Shown here in pieces: positions 33,121 to 45,664 of a stretch of DNA of 64,000 nt. The stretch is from Trifolium pratense. Taxonomy: Eukaryota; Streptophyta; Magnoliopsida; Fabales; Fabaceae. The notes under the pieces were generated by a model. The model saw only the letters and a program-made list of their open reading frames with translations. It ran no database searches and was not told the DNA's origin. The stretch's first letter is position 1, and every line of letters starts with the position of its first letter. Position numbers and translations under genes: made by a program. The stretch is from assembly GCF_020283565.1 (NCBI RefSeq), contig NC_060062.1:27960251-28024250 (forward strand), written 5' to 3'.

Positions 33121-36100
33121 ATGTCTGGAGGAGACGATAGTAGCACTAGAACAACCGGTGAAGCCGGTGATGCCAGTGGTGCTGGTGGTGGTCCTAGAAA
33201 TGCTTTTGGTTTTGACTACTTAAGTAATGAATCACATGAACATAGTGGCAATAAGAAAGCTCCTATATTCAATGGTGATGCATCATTATTTGAGTGGTGG
33301 AAGGAAAGACTGTATAGCAATATTACTGCTATTGATCATGAGTTGTGGGATTTGGTTGAGCTGGGAGTAACTTTTGAAAACTTAAATGAACATGGAAGAT
33401 TGTCCATTGAGCATAGAAAGTTACTCACACCAGCTAACTTAAAAACCTACACTAAGCATCATAGAGTAAAGTGAAGTGGAAGAAATAGTCACAAGAAAGG
33501 GGGGTTTGAATTGTGACCCTTTTAAAAATTAATCCTGCAATCTACTAAATTGATCTCAAGTGTATACTTGGATAAATGTTAGTGAATTAAAAATCAGACT
33601 GTTCTAAGAACAATCTCAGCTGCGTGAGAATTTCAAAGTAACTGTAAATGAAGTGTTTCGTGTGATGCGTGTTTACATAAAATAAAGAGTTAAAGGTTAG
33701 AGAGATTCACACACAAAGATTATACTGGTTCACCCAAATCCTGGGCTAGTCCAGTCCCCACGCCTGTGAGTTTTCACTATGATCTCGAGATACTACTGAT
33801 CTCAAATACAAATCTTCTTTGATCTAAACCAAGATCAAAACCTCCAAGCCCTACAAGCTTGATCTACCTCAGCCTTAAAGAGGTGTCACTCAATCAATAG
33901 TTACGTATTGACTTGAGCCATCTTCTTTTACAAAGGAAGTTGTTCTGGATCTAAGCTTATACAAAAACTCAAAACTAGTTTGAGAAGCTTATACAAAATA
34001 CACTCAATACACTCAGTAATATTGTGATCCAGTAGGTTGTTAGAGAGCTGGAGTGTGAGTGGTAAAATTGAGAGACAAAGATATAACCACTTAAAAGTGG
34101 GTTATGTTGAAAAGTGGTCTCTTGGAAAATTTGCTTGTAGAAACTCAAAGGTTGTTTGAGAAGCAAATAGAAACACTCAATAAACTCAGAAGTATGATGT
34201 AAATGAAGAGCCTGAATTTGAGTGATGAAAGAAGAGCTTTAGGACTTGTAGACAAAAACAAGTATTTGATGATTTGTAGCTTGAACTCTTGCTCTTTCTC
34301 TTGGATTTGCTTGCCTTTTATAGATGCAACCTTATGTGTGAGTCTTGGCCTTCAAGTATATCAGTTAGAGGGCAAAATAGAGCTGTTACTCAGTGCTCTA
34401 TATGCAGCAGACAAATTCTGCATAATTTGTAGATTCTCTGATTAGTCTTGGAACAGTCTTGATTTCCATTTGGCTTTGATCCATAAGATCCAAATATGTG
34501 TGAGCTGTTACCAAGTACATATGAGTTGTTTCTTACTTCCTTCCACTGTCATGTATCAGATATAGCCGTTTGGATGCTCAGAAAAGGACTTATGACAGTT
34601 GGAAATGGTTTTGAAAAACTGTGTGCAGGATCAGTCTTGCATTAGTCTTGAAATAGTCTTGAACTGAATTTTTGCTTTGATCCACAAGAGCCAAAGAAGT
34701 GTGAGCTGTTGGCAAGTACAAATGAGTTGTTTCCTGCATCCTTCCAATGTCAGAGGTCAGATATAGCCGTTTGGAACCTCAGTAAAAGGACTCATGACAG
34801 TTGGAGGTGGTTTTGCAAAACTGTGTGCAAGAACGTTCTTGAATCAGTCTTGAACCAGTCTTGACTGTATCAGCAAGTGTGATGAAGCTTCATCTCTATT
34901 TCCTTTGTGATATGCAGCTGTTCAGTAGGCTCAAGGACAACTCAGAGATAGCCTTAGCTTGGGAATAAACCAGCTGGATTAGTACAAAGGCATGTGAGAC
35001 AAAAATGTACTTGTATGACAACACCATTGAAGAATGTTCCAACATAGTCATTTTGCAAGTACATCACAACTCATAGTTCATAATGTGTTGTTGCAATCTG
35101 ATTGGCCTATGATATATGATCAGGTATTTTCATTGGATGATCAATACCATAAAAGATCATAAAAGATCAAACTTATAATTCATTGCATGAATTATGACTA
35201 GGAAAGGTATATGCTCATTTTCCATCAAAAGTGTTGATCCAAAAAGATATTATCTTCTGTAGAGATTTGATCCATATTTCCTTTGTAAAGTGCTTATTTG
35301 TTTTGTCCAAAGTTGACTTATAAAATCATAAAGCACTTAATCCAAAATGTGCTTATATTCAAAAGTGCAGTCTGTCTGTTAAGAATGTTCTCAGATCATT
35401 CTTGAAACAGTATCTCAAGATTTTCTTAAGGAGGGATCTTCATGTTGCTGCAAAACTTTCCACAATTCCTCTTGATGTTTTGCACACATTGTTGCTTGTT
35501 CATTGAATACTTTGAGATGCTTTAAGTGGAGGCGTGGGAGTACTCATCATGAGGATTATCATTTTCTAGCTTAGACAATGATTAAAACTTTTATGCCTTG
35601 TGGTGCATAAGCTCCTTTGTAAATTCATGGAAAATCATTCTTAGATCATTCTTGTCTTGAGAAGCTAAGATGAAACTTTGAGTAGGTTTTGAAGATCTTC
35701 AACATATGCATCATTTCCATTGATGTTAATTGTAGTAGTAAATCCTCAAAGCATGTAACAAAACTCAATGTGAGTTTTGACATGATAACATCAAATATGT
35801 TCTTGTGTAGCTTGTGATGCAAGTATTTCCATCAACTATGATCTTCATATTCTTCCTTGAATCTTTAAGCTCATTGTGAACCTTGTGGTGATGAGGAAGA
35901 CTATTAACCATGAAACTTGCTTTCTTGTTTGAATCTTCAAATGAAACTTTTTATGATTCAAACAACATCCTTTAAAAATCTTCATGAAGCTTGTGATGCT
36001 ATTGTTATGATCATCTGATGCTACTCTAATTCTTTCATTGCTTGAGTATATAAAATGTACTTGTTGATGTGAGTGGCTTCTAGATTGTCCACTTTTGTCA

Positions 36101-38118
36101 TTACCTATCTTTTAACAAAAACTCAAGTGCAAACATCAGTAGATCACCATTCATAAAACTTAATATTTATTCCATAAGGTTTGTTGTCATTAAAACACTA
36201 AAATGGATTTTGCCTCAACATAAAGGACATTGTTGTTGGTGCTATTAGACATGAAGATTATGTCAGAATAGAAAACAAGTCTACTGCTAAATCTATCTTT
36301 GACTCTATGTGTGCTACCTATGATGGTAATGAAAAGGTTCAAGAGGCTAAGGCTAGTCTCTTGATAAGGCAATATGAACTATTCACTATGCAACAAGATG
36401 AAAACATTGAAACTATGTTTACAAGGTTTCAAATCCTTGTATCTGGTCTTTAAGCTCTTAAGAGAAGTTATTCCACCTATGACCATGTTCAGAAGATTCT
36501 GAGAAGTCTTCCTATTGCTTGGAGACCTAAGGTCACTGCAATAGAAGAAGCTCAAAATCTCAAGACTCTGAGTCTTGAGGCTCTGATAAGCAATCTCAGA
36601 AGCCATGAGATGGTTCTGAATGCTGATTCAGAAGCTAAGAAGAAGTCCAAGTTTGTGGCTTTACAGTCAACTAGGACTCCTTCTAAAGCTCTTAAGACTC
36701 AGCTTCTTGACATTGAAGAGGAATCTTCTGCAGATGGTCAAGAGGAGGAAATGGGTGAAGATGAGTTTGCTTTATTCACCAAGTTTCAGCAATGGAACAG
36801 ATTTAACAAAAGAAATTTCAGAGGTAACAGCTCCAGAAATTTTGTCAGCAAAAAGGATGATCAGAAGAACTGCTTCAACTGTAAGAAGCCAGGACACTTT
36901 ATTGCTGACTGTCCAGAAATGTCTGCTAAAGACAAAAGCAAAAGATACAGCTCAAAGAAGCAACAATTTAAGAGCAAATTGAAAAAGAGTCTGATGGCTA
37001 CTTTTGAAGAGCTATCATCTGAGGAAGAAGTTGAGGAAGAAGAAGAGGCAAATCTAGCCCTAATGGCTTCAACTGACTCAGATGCAGACTCAGAGGATGA
37101 ATCAGAATCAGATTCAGAAGTAACAGATGAGGTATTTTCTGACTGTTCTAAATCCCAACTTATAACTGCACTTAACAAGGTCATTGAGAAACATCTCAGA
37201 GTGTTAAGTAAACAAAAAGTTTTACAAGAAAAACTTAACACTCTGACTGAACAAGCAGAACATTTTCAAGGTCTGTATCAAGAAACTCTGAATAGAGTAA
37301 ATGACTTTGAAAAGGGTTGTGCTGTTTGTCACAAACCTATTGATGAGCAGGAAATAGCTCTTCAACAGTTTGTGCATCTCAACCTTGGGAAGAGCAAAGC
37401 TGCTAATAGAATTTATAACGTTTTGAGACATAGAGGAGAAGGACTTGGCTATGAATATGGTAGAACATATTCAAAGCTAAAGACCTTTGCCAAAAAGGTT
37501 GGAAAATCTTGGGTTTATTATGTTGTTCCACCAAGTGAAGAGGGAAAGAATCCTGGTATTGTTGAAAATGACAATGATGATCTGAGTGATTTAGAAGCTG
37601 ACAGCTCAGAGGAACCAAGTGTCTCAGGATCTGGAAAGAAAAGTTCAGAAGATAGAAGTTGTTCAGAACCTGAGAACATTAGTTCAGATGTTCTGAAAGC
37701 TTCAACATCTGAGACTTCAAATTCTGGATCCAAAGGAACTTCAGTACCTGAAGCTAGTCAATCTAAAAGATCAGAAGTTTTTAAAAGAAAAAATTCAAAC
37801 TCCAAATCTCAGATGAAGTACAGGACTCAGATTATTTATGATTCGAGAGTCAGTAGATATAATCAATCAGAACATGGGATTGGTGATAAATACAAACCCT
37901 GGAATCATAAACAATCCAAATCCTGGAATAATAACAGATTTCAAACAAAGAAAAGGTTTCAAAAAGGTTATTACTCAAAACCAAGATCCTTCTCTAACAC
38001 TAGACAACATAGTAAGCATTTGTGGACTAACATTCAGATTTACCAACTAGGAAAGGATATGTCCTACCTAGAGTATGGAAACAAGTTCTATGCAAAAGAA
38101 GAAGGGCTTATGTCCTAG
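33121..38118 (+). pseudogene. SIRE-type gag, split by a solo LTR and carrying a stop
   Basis: Gag starts at ATG 33121 (MSGGDDSSTRTTGEAGD). It runs 117 codons with the NGDASLFEWWKERL capsid start, then is cut at 33471 by a 2.75-kb solo LTR. It resumes in the same frame at 36226 (the UBN2-like region), meets a TAA at 36451 (a likely Gln codon changed), and continues to 38118. A zinc knuckle, CFNCKKPGHFIADC, is at about 36871. Acidic Ser/Glu-rich and basic stretches follow, then a second Cys motif (GCAVCHKP) near 37316, which is extra to a standard copia gag. Near 38100 the frame shifts: the next frame gives YVLDKWLTSS before ending short of pol. The shell protein would be about 750 aa if whole. 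Confidence 0.88.
33472..36220 (-). mobile_element. 2.75-kb solo LTR inside gag
   Basis: The block starts TGTTGAGGCAAAATCC and ends TTCTTCCACTTCA on the minus strand (TG...CA). It is flanked by a perfect 5-bp duplication TAAAG (33467-33471 and 36221-36225). The ACCCCCCTTTCTTGTG near its 3' end matches the style of the host element's LTR end, so it is from a related SIRE-type element in the opposite direction. No primer site, purine tract or coding region remains, as after LTR-LTR recombination. A roughly 200-bp internal tandem duplication covers about 34440-34850. Confidence 0.88.
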
Positions 38119-38233
38119 ACAAATGGCTGACAAGTTCTCAAGTTAACAATCAGAACTTGAAAAATGAAGAGGAAGAATACTGGGATGACTTTATCATTAA
38201 CTGTGATGAAGAGTTCTACCGCAATGATTAAAG

Positions 38234-41200
38234 TTGTTTCTCATACAGCCTGCCACTCAAAGAAGTATCATGAATCACTCATGGTATCTGGATAGTGGAT
38301 GTTCAAGGCATATGACTGGTGACAAACAACTATTTTCTAAGCTGACTATGAAAGAAGGAGGATCTGTTGGCTTTGGAGGTAATCAAAAAGGAAAGATAAT
38401 AGGTACAGGTACAGTAGGTAATTCTTCCCTATCTATTAATGATGTTTGGTTAGTAGATGGACTCAAACATAACTTATTGAGCATAAGTCAATTTTGCGAC
38501 AATGGTTATGTAGTTGTTTTTAATAAGGAATCATGTACTGTGTCTAAACAATCTGATAACTCCATTATATTCAAAGGTCTGAGAAAGAACAATGTTTATA
38601 AAATTAATCTTTCTGATTTGAATGAACAAAAAGTAATGTGTCTTTTGACCTTGAGTGAAGAAAAATGGATCTGGCATAAGAGGTTAGACCATGCTAACTG
38701 GAGGTTAATCTCTAAGCTTAGCAAGCTTGACCTTGTCAGAGGTTTACCAAAAATCAAATATCACTCAAACACACTTTGTGGTTCTTATCAAAAAGGAAAA
38801 ATTACAAAATCATCTTTTAAACCTAAGAACATTGTCTCTACCTCAAGACCATTGGAACTTCTTCACATTGATCTTTTTGGGCCAGTTCACACTGCCTCTA
38901 TCAATGGAAAGAAGTATGGATTAGTAATTGTTGATGATTACAGTAGATGGACTTGGGTAAAATTCCTAAGAACAAAAGATGAAGCTTATGATGAGTTTAG
39001 CATCTTCTGCAAACAAATTCAAAATGAAAAAGGCTACACTATTTTAAAAGTTAGAAGTGATCATGGTGGAGAATTTGAAAATGAACCTTTTGAAAACTTT
39101 TGTGAAAAATATGGCATCTTGCATGAATTCTCTTCTCCTAGAACTCCTCAACAAAATAGGGTTGTAGAAAGGAAGAATAGAACTCTGCAAGAAATGGCCA
39201 GAACCATGATGCATGAAACTAATGTAGCAAAATTTTTATGGGCAGAAGCTGTAAACACAGCATGTTATGTTCAAAATAGGATCTATATCAGATCTAAATT
39301 GAACAAAACTGCTTATGAACTGTTCAAAGGAAGAAAGCCTGATATTTCTTATTTTCATCAGTTTGGATGTACTTGTTACATTTTAAACAACAAAGTCCAT
39401 CTAAAGAAATTTGATGCTAGAGGTTATAAGGGTATCTTTATAGGATATTCTGAACGCTCAAAAGCATACAGACTGTATATTTCTGAAACACACACTGTGG
39501 AAGAAACTATGCATGTCAAATTTGATGACAAAGAGCCTGATCAAGTGTCAGAGCTTGTGGAAGGTTTGTCTAGATTTCAGGTATCAGAGGATCAGTATTC
39601 AGATATTCCAAACTACTCAGAACATCCATTCTCTGAAGAACCTCTGAACATAACAGTCCCTACAGACTCTGAACAACAAAGAACTGAAGCAACTGCTGAA
39701 CCTGCTGTTGATGAGTCTGAGGATGATGAGCCCCCAAGAAATACTTTCAAATACAAATCATCACATCCAGAGGAACTGATCTTAGGCAACAAGGATAGTC
39801 CAATGAAGACAAGATCTCAACTGAGAAATGAGGAATCTTTAGTTGGTCTTATCTCAATGATGGAACCTTCAAAGATTGATGAAGCTCTAAAAGATGATGC
39901 TTGGATTGTAGCAATGCAAGAAGAGCTGAATCAATTTCAAAGGAATGATGTATGGACTCTAGTGCCCAAACCTTCTCACAAGAACATTATTGGAACAAAA
40001 TGGGTATTCAGAAACAAGCTGAATGAACAAGGTGAAGTGGTAAGAAACAAGGCTAGATTGGTTGCGCAAGGTTATAGTCAGCAAGAGGGGATTGACTATA
40101 CTGAAACCTTTGCACCAGTTGCTAGACTTGAAGCAATAAGGTTACTTCTATCCTATGCTGTTAATCATGGAATAACTTTGTATCAGATGGATGTTAAGAG
40201 TGCCTTCTTAAATGGTTTTATTTCTGAAGAAGTGTATGTTAAGCAACCTCCTGGTTTTGAAGATGTCTCAAACCCAGAACATGTTTTCAAATTGAAGAAA
40301 TCACTGTATGGTCTGAAACAAGCTCCAAGAGCTTGGTATGATAGACTCAGTAATTTCCTTCTTGAAAAGGGTTTTGAGAAAGGGAAGGTTGACTGCACAC
40401 TCTTTAGAAAAACAACCAAAGAAGACATTTTAATCATTCAAATTTATGTTGATGATATTATTTTTGGTTCAACTAATGCTTCCTTGTGCAAGAATTTTTC
40501 TAAGATAATGCAGGATGAATTTGAAATGAGCATGATGGGAGAATTGAAGTTCTTTCTTGGAATTCAAATCAATCAGAAGAAGGAAGGAACTTATGTTCAT
40601 CAATCAAAATATACCAAGGAACTTCTGAAAAAGTTCAATCTAGATGACTGCAAGATAATGAACACTCCTATGCATTCAACTACCAACATGAGCAAGTCAG
40701 AAGATGAAGGAAAAGTAGATCAAAAGGTCTACAGAGGTATGATTGGTTCCTTACTCTATCTGACAGCCTCTAGGCCAGATATTTTATTCAGTGTTTGCTT
40801 ATGTGCAAGATTCCAGTCAGATCCTAGAGAATCTCATCTTACTGCTGTAAAGAGAATCTTTAGGTATCTGAAAGGAACAACTAATCTTGGACTTCTCTAT
40901 AAGAAATCCAATGATTATGTGCTAAATGGATTCTGTGATGCTGACTATGCTGGAGATAAAATTGAAAGAAAATCCACAAGTGGCAATTGTCAATTTGTTG
41001 GTGAAAACCTTATCTCCTGGGCTAGTAAGAGACAAACTACTATAGCTTTGTCTACAGCAGAAGCAGAATACATCTCAGCAGCTAAGTGTTGCACACAACT
41101 ACTCTGGCTAAAATATCAGTTAGAAGATTATCAGGTAAGCAGCCACAATATTCCTTTATATTGTGATAATACTGCAGCCATTCATTTATCTAAAAATCCT

Positions 41201-41392
41201 ATTTTACACTCTAGAGCCAAACATATTGAAATCAAACACCATTTTATCAGAGATTATGTTCAGAGAGGCATTATAGATATTAAGTTTGTTGATACTGAAA
41301 ATCAATGGGCTGACATATTTACTAAAGCCTTACCTGTTGAAAGATTTGATTTTATAAAGAAACATCTGAACATGTTTTCAATCTCTGAATGA
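38234..41392 (+). CDS. SIRE-type copia pol (protease, integrase, RT, RNase H)
   Basis: One open frame of 1,052 codons from the first Met. Protease: [13 protein letters not shown] near the start (catalytic DSG). GAG-pre-integrase and integrase zinc finger: HKRLDH and CGSYQKGK, where the second Cys of CX2C is Tyr185. Integrase core D213, D276 and E312, with the classic 35-residue gap between the last two. [22 protein letters not shown] and YVDD at 738-741. RNase H: DADYAGD, STAEAEY and the ADIFTKALP end. Pol of this lineage is normally read through from gag, and here upstream shifts separate the two. The Cys-to-Tyr change should weaken the integrase zinc finger, so an inactive product is likely despite the open frame. 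Confidence 0.93.
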   Translation: MFLIQPATQRSIMNHSWYLDSGCSRHMTGDKQLFSKLTMKEGGSVGFGGNQKGKIIGTGTVGNSSLSINDVWLVDGLKHNLLSISQFCDNGYVVVFNKESCTVSKQSDNSIIFKGLRKNNVYKINLSDLNEQKVMCLLTLSEEKWIWHKRLDHANWRLISKLSKLDLVRGLPKIKYHSNTLCGSYQKGKITKSSFKPKNIVSTSRPLELLHIDLFGPVHTASINGKKYGLVIVDDYSRWTWVKFLRTKDEAYDEFSIFCKQIQNEKGYTILKVRSDHGGEFENEPFENFCEKYGILHEFSSPRTPQQNRVVERKNRTLQEMARTMMHETNVAKFLWAEAVNTACYVQNRIYIRSKLNKTAYELFKGRKPDISYFHQFGCTCYILNNKVHLKKFDARGYKGIFIGYSERSKAYRLYISETHTVEETMHVKFDDKEPDQVSELVEGLSRFQVSEDQYSDIPNYSEHPFSEEPLNITVPTDSEQQRTEATAEPAVDESEDDEPPRNTFKYKSSHPEELILGNKDSPMKTRSQLRNEESLVGLISMMEPSKIDEALKDDAWIVAMQEELNQFQRNDVWTLVPKPSHKNIIGTKWVFRNKLNEQGEVVRNKARLVAQGYSQQEGIDYTETFAPVARLEAIRLLLSYAVNHGITLYQMDVKSAFLNGFISEEVYVKQPPGFEDVSNPEHVFKLKKSLYGLKQAPRAWYDRLSNFLLEKGFEKGKVDCTLFRKTTKEDILIIQIYVDDIIFGSTNASLCKNFSKIMQDEFEMSMMGELKFFLGIQINQKKEGTYVHQSKYTKELLKKFNLDDCKIMNTPMHSTTNMSKSEDEGKVDQKVYRGMIGSLLYLTASRPDILFSVCLCARFQSDPRESHLTAVKRIFRYLKGTTNLGLLYKKSNDYVLNGFCDADYAGDKIERKSTSGNCQFVGENLISWASKRQTTIALSTAEAEYISAAKCCTQLLWLKYQLEDYQVSSHNIPLYCDNTAAIHLSKNPILHSRAKHIEIKHHFIRDYVQRGIIDIKFVDTENQWADIFTKALPVERFDFIKKHLNMFSISE

Positions 41393-41841
41393 AAATTTTT
41401 TTTTTGGCAATTAAAGTGTAAGAGGTTATGTATATCAGAACTTATGATTCAGAACATCTGAAACACAAACTCTGAAGTACTTAACTCTGATAGAGAATTT
41501 TAAATATCTCAGAGGCTCTGAACTATTTAAGTGGGAAACGTTTAGTATTCGCTGCTGAACAGTTGTCCATTAAAATAGCAGTTACCGAGTAAATTTCTGC
41601 ACGTGGTCTACGTGTGTCAGGTAGTGGGTGGTTAATGATGATTTTTGGTATTCAACTTTCTGTCAATTAGCGTAACTTCCCACTTTTGCTATTTTCGTGT
41701 TAACTGTGTGCATTTAAATAAAACTTACACAATACACTTGCACACTTCTCACTTTCACAACCTACACTTTCTTTTCTCTCTAAACCTTCAACAAAATTTT
41801 CTTTCTCTCTCATTAGTTCCTACCCTTACCTAAACTCCATC

Positions 41842-44498
41842 ATGGCCGGTTCTTCGTCTTCTTCAACAACAAAGATTCCTCCGTTCATGTTTAGAAATCT
41901 TCAAATCGTTGGGAACGAAATGGAGTTTCCAGAATCTGAGCTCATCTTTCTCTCTGAGAAGATGATAGACTTTGATAGTTTGAAGGCAAATGGGTTCGAT
42001 GTGAAACAGTACTTCTCCAACAAGGTTGGGATAAGTATTTCAACATGCTTAATGGTCCTATTTACCCAGATCTCTTGAAGAAATTCTGGATGAAGGCTAA
42101 GGTTTTTGATAAGGCTGAAGCTAAGCAGGAAGAACTAGCTGATATTGAAAGGAATCCTAGTTTAAAAGGTAAATCTAGGAAAGAAATGGGTTTACTAGAA
42201 TTCACTGGAAAACAGATTAGGTCAAATATCTGTGGTATGAATCTGGCTTTCTCTCCTATTCATTTCAATGCTTTGCTTGGATTGGATAACTCTGGGATAG
42301 AGTTAGATGTTTTTGAGAAGGGCACAAGGTACAGAGATGATCTTCTGGCTCTGATATGTACAGATCTGAAACTGAAGGGTAAAGTCAAGGGTTTGACTGA
42401 TGTCTGCAGAGTGCTATTCAAGATCATTCTAGCTGCTATCAGTCCAAGAGTTGGTGGTACTGATACAATCTCCTGGACTCATCGGCATCTGATCTACTTT
42501 CTTCTGAAAGGCATGAAAGTGAATCTAGGAGAATATTTCTTTGAGAGGATCTGTGAAGCAATCTTCTCAAGCAAATCTCAGAGGAAAACAGCCATAGCTT
42601 ATCCAAGATTACTCTCAGACCTTCTTTATCAAGGTCATGTTGTTCAGAATCTAAAGAAATTCCATCCAGAACTTGTGGAAAAGAAGTTCACTCCTGAGAT
42701 TCTGAATGCAAGTTTTCTAACCAAAATGCGCATCATCTCATCAAAGTTGGTTCAACCTTCACAAGAATTTACAGCCAGTCTTGAAGATCGTTTGTATGTA
42801 GATGGTTATCCAGTAATCTCTGAAATGGATGCTGAGCACATCATCCAAGATTATCTGGAAGTTCTTAGAAAAGAAGGATATACTGTTGATAGGAGTATGA
42901 TCCCTCCAGCTCCTGTAAACATGTATAATCCTAAGAGGAAACCTAAGAGGAAAGCTGATCAAGAAAAACCAGATCTTCTGGCTCAGAAGAAAGTTAAGGT
43001 AGAAGAAGCTATTGCTGAGAAAAGAACGAAAAGGAAACATGAAGCTTTGTCTGGAAAAGCTGCTGCAACTTCATCAAAGAAGCCTATTGTTGTTGATGAT
43101 GAAGAAGAAAGTGAAGATAGTGACTCTTCTAAATCTCAGTCTGATTCAGAAACTGAGTCTGATGAAGAAACTCTGAGTACTAGGATGCATCAGAAACAAG
43201 TTCCTGATCCCAAAGGTAAGTCTCCTAAGTACATCTTTAATGAAGCTGAAATTGGATTAGGGTTTACCAAACCGCTTAGAACTATTCTTCCCAACATTTC
43301 ACCTTCTGATAACCCTCTCTCTGAACTAGAAAAACATCTGAGCCCTGACCCCCTCAATAATCAGCCTCTTACTCATGCAACCCACAAATCTTCCTCACCT
43401 CCTAAACCAAAATCACCTATACCTCAACCTCAACCACAAAAACAATCACCTGACATTCCACCATCTGAACCTCAACCAGATATTTCAACTGCTGAACAAA
43501 CCTCTCCCACCAAACAACCCTCTCCACATAAATCTCCTGAACCAACCCCTGAGCACAAATCTCCTGAACCATCACCTGAACACATTTACCCTGAATCAAC
43601 ATCTGACATCTCTTCCTCTGAATCAACTCCTGAACCCATTCCTAATCCACGCATTCATACTTGTGCCCCTAACCCTTCAGAAGCAGAAGTTGTTATCATT
43701 GACAACCCTGCTAATGAACCAACAAAACTCTCTACCATTCCCAATATCTCACCCTCATCCTCTGACCCTTTTGGTAACCTCTCCAATCAGCTGTATGATG
43801 ATTTACTTAGGTTATCCCATATTCAGGACAAGTTTTTGGTGTGTCCCTCTGATGTGGATATGGAGGTGTCACTAATCAAGGCTAAAATCTGCAAAGCTCT
43901 GGATGCAATGGGTGATGAGATCAAGGCTGTGATTGGGCAACGAGATTTGGATTTGGTACATCTGCTGAAGGACAGCTTAGCAAGAGCTAGTTTGAAAAGG
44001 CTGACTGGGTTTAACCATGAAGAGCATGAGCGTGCTAAGCTGGCTGCTATTGCTGCTACTGCAAGGCATATGTCTGTTTTTAAGGAATGCTGGGTGGATT
44101 CTAAGCTTTTCAAGAGTCTTGAGGATCAACGGATTGAGAATGAACGTCTGGCTGAAGCTGCTGCAAGACTTGCTGAAGAAATCCCTGAGATGAACCAAGA
44201 GGATGATCCAAATACTGATATTCTGATGATTGATTATCCAGAGGAAGGTGAACCCTCCTCTGATAAAGGCATGGCACCTTTGGTTGAAGAACAGGCACCT
44301 TTGGTTGCAGATCAAGCACCTTTGGTTGCAGATCAGCTGCAGATTTTTCAAGAAGCTCTGAGGGAGCAACAAGAAGGTTCGGAAAGGCAAAGGACAGCTC
44401 ACCTCAATTTGGAATCTAAAGTGGATGGTCTAGTTTCCAACGTGGGGTCTCTGAATGACAAATTTGACCAGCTCTTAGCCTTTCTCAAGAAACCTTAG
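41842..44498 (+). pseudogene. env-like ORF of the SIRE-type element, one frameshift
   Basis: Two overlapping frames (41842-42078 and 42045-44498) are one ORF broken by a 1-base shift at about 42015-42030; together they are about 880 codons. The N-terminal half (residues about 60-280) resembles the plant transposon protein domain common in SIRE/Athila-like env-position ORFs. Then follow a basic stretch (PKRKPKRKA), an acidic Ser-rich stretch, a Pro-rich section with EHKSPEPSPEH-type repeats, and a C-terminal helical part with three copies of APLV(A/E)(D/E)QAP-like repeats. I see no clear membrane span or signal peptide, so env here describes position, not proven function. A TATA-like TTTAAATAAAAC near 41710 could start a separate transcript. 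Confidence 0.82.
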
Positions 44499-44722
44499 GA
44501 TTCTTTGCACTTTATGTCCTTCATGTTTTTATTTTCTGAACAATCTTATTTTAATTTTCATTTTTTTTTGGTTTGATATATTTTGGTTGCTGTGTGATGT
44601 TTACTTTTATTTTATTTGATAAACAAGCACATAAGGACACAAGATGAATTTAAAAGAAATTTTTTTTATTAATGATCTAACAATGTTGAGTACATTGGTA
44701 AAAAGAAAAAGACAATCTAATC

Positions 44723-45028
44723 CTAGTCAGATGGATAATACTCAGAAGAAATCTCAGATTTCTCCTCAGCATCCTCTGATGAAATTTCTATGGGATCTGG
44801 GTTCTGCTCTTCTTCTTCTTCTTGTTCTTCTTCTGGAACATAGCCAGCCAAGAACTCAATATAGTCAGCATCATCTTCATTTTCTTCAGCTTCAGAATCT
44901 GATGAAATGATTATAATCTCAGCATCTTGTGGTTTCTTGTCGTCTTCTTTATCTTTCTCATCCTTCTCGCGTTTTTCTTCTTCTTTCCTTCTTCGAAACT
45001 CTGCGATACGTGAACTAAATCTTCTCAT
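44723..45028 (-). CDS. antisense acidic ORF before the 3' LTR
   Basis: From the first ATG at 45028 (minus) a frame of 101 codons reads a basic start (MRRFSSRIAEFRRRKEEE), then an acidic Glu/Asp/Ser-rich part with IIIISSDSEAEENEDD and IEFLAGYVPEEE. A TATA-like GAGTTTATAAAAGG lies at about 45097-45110 (minus), some 70-80 bases upstream of that ATG. No other ATG comes between. Antisense ORFs in this position are known in some plant LTR elements. It has no domain I recognise. Low-complexity composition means chance cannot be excluded. Confidence 0.5.
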   Translation of the reverse strand: MRRFSSRIAEFRRRKEEEKREKDEKDKEDDKKPQDAEIIIISSDSEAEENEDDADYIEFLAGYVPEEEQEEEEEQNPDPIEISSEDAEEKSEISSEYYPSD

Positions 45029-45209
45029 TCTTCTTGATCTTTCTTGATACTCGTTTATTATTGTTTTTATGTGAAGAATGAATGTTATCTCGTTCACCTT
45101 TTATAAACTCTTTAGCGCGTTGTTTTTTGTTTTTGAAATAAATTCACCTTTGTAACAACCACTCTTCTTCTTTCACTGTCTTGGTTATCTAAATTTTTTT
45201 TACTTTTTG

Positions 45210-45664
45210 ATAATGACAAAAGGGGGAGTAGTTACGCATTAATTGATAAGTGATAAGTTTCAAAGCTGAAACCACGCTCACGTTCTTATCCATTAAGTTA
45301 AAAGTTGTTTCTGTTAAGTTGTTTTACGTATTTCAATGTGGAGACTAAGTTAGTTGAAATTGAAATAAATTTCATAAGTAAGGATAAGTTAAGAGTGCAA
45401 TTTTAACTTAGCCTTATGAGACTTAGGGGGAGAGCTTGCAAACCTCTCACTCTGAAGAAAGATATGAAATTTGTTTTATTCCAAATTATCTTAATCTTAT
45501 ACTAAATTAAAATATCATGGATAAAACTTAAAGCTTAGGCTTTAAGGAGTATCAATCTTAGGGGGAGCTTGCAAACCTCACAAACCTAAGAGAAACATGA
45601 TAAGTTAATTTAACAACAATTGTCAATTAATACTTATGTTTGTCATCATCAAAAAGGGGGAGAT
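45210..45664 (+). other. purine-tract region before the 3' LTR
   Basis: The tract AAAAAGGGGGAGAT (about 45651-45664) lies directly against the 3' LTR and should prime plus-strand DNA. Related GGGGGAG motifs occur upstream at about 45228, 45425 and 45562, each in a similar setting (ACAAAAGGGGGAG, CTTAGGGGGAG). The repeated tracts may be extra priming sites or duplicates. Confidence 0.7.

Noticed and set aside
33472..36220. a host gene or full retroelement inside gag
   Set aside because: Ends are TG...CA with a 5-bp duplication and no internal primer site, purine tract or coding region, so a solo LTR fits.
36861..37241. minus-strand Ser-rich ORF inside gag
   Set aside because: It is the complement of the acidic Glu/Asp codons of gag; no leader or box like that of 44723-45028.
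43375..43875. 166-codon plus-strand ORF
   Set aside because: Off-frame reading of the Pro-rich part of the env-like ORF.
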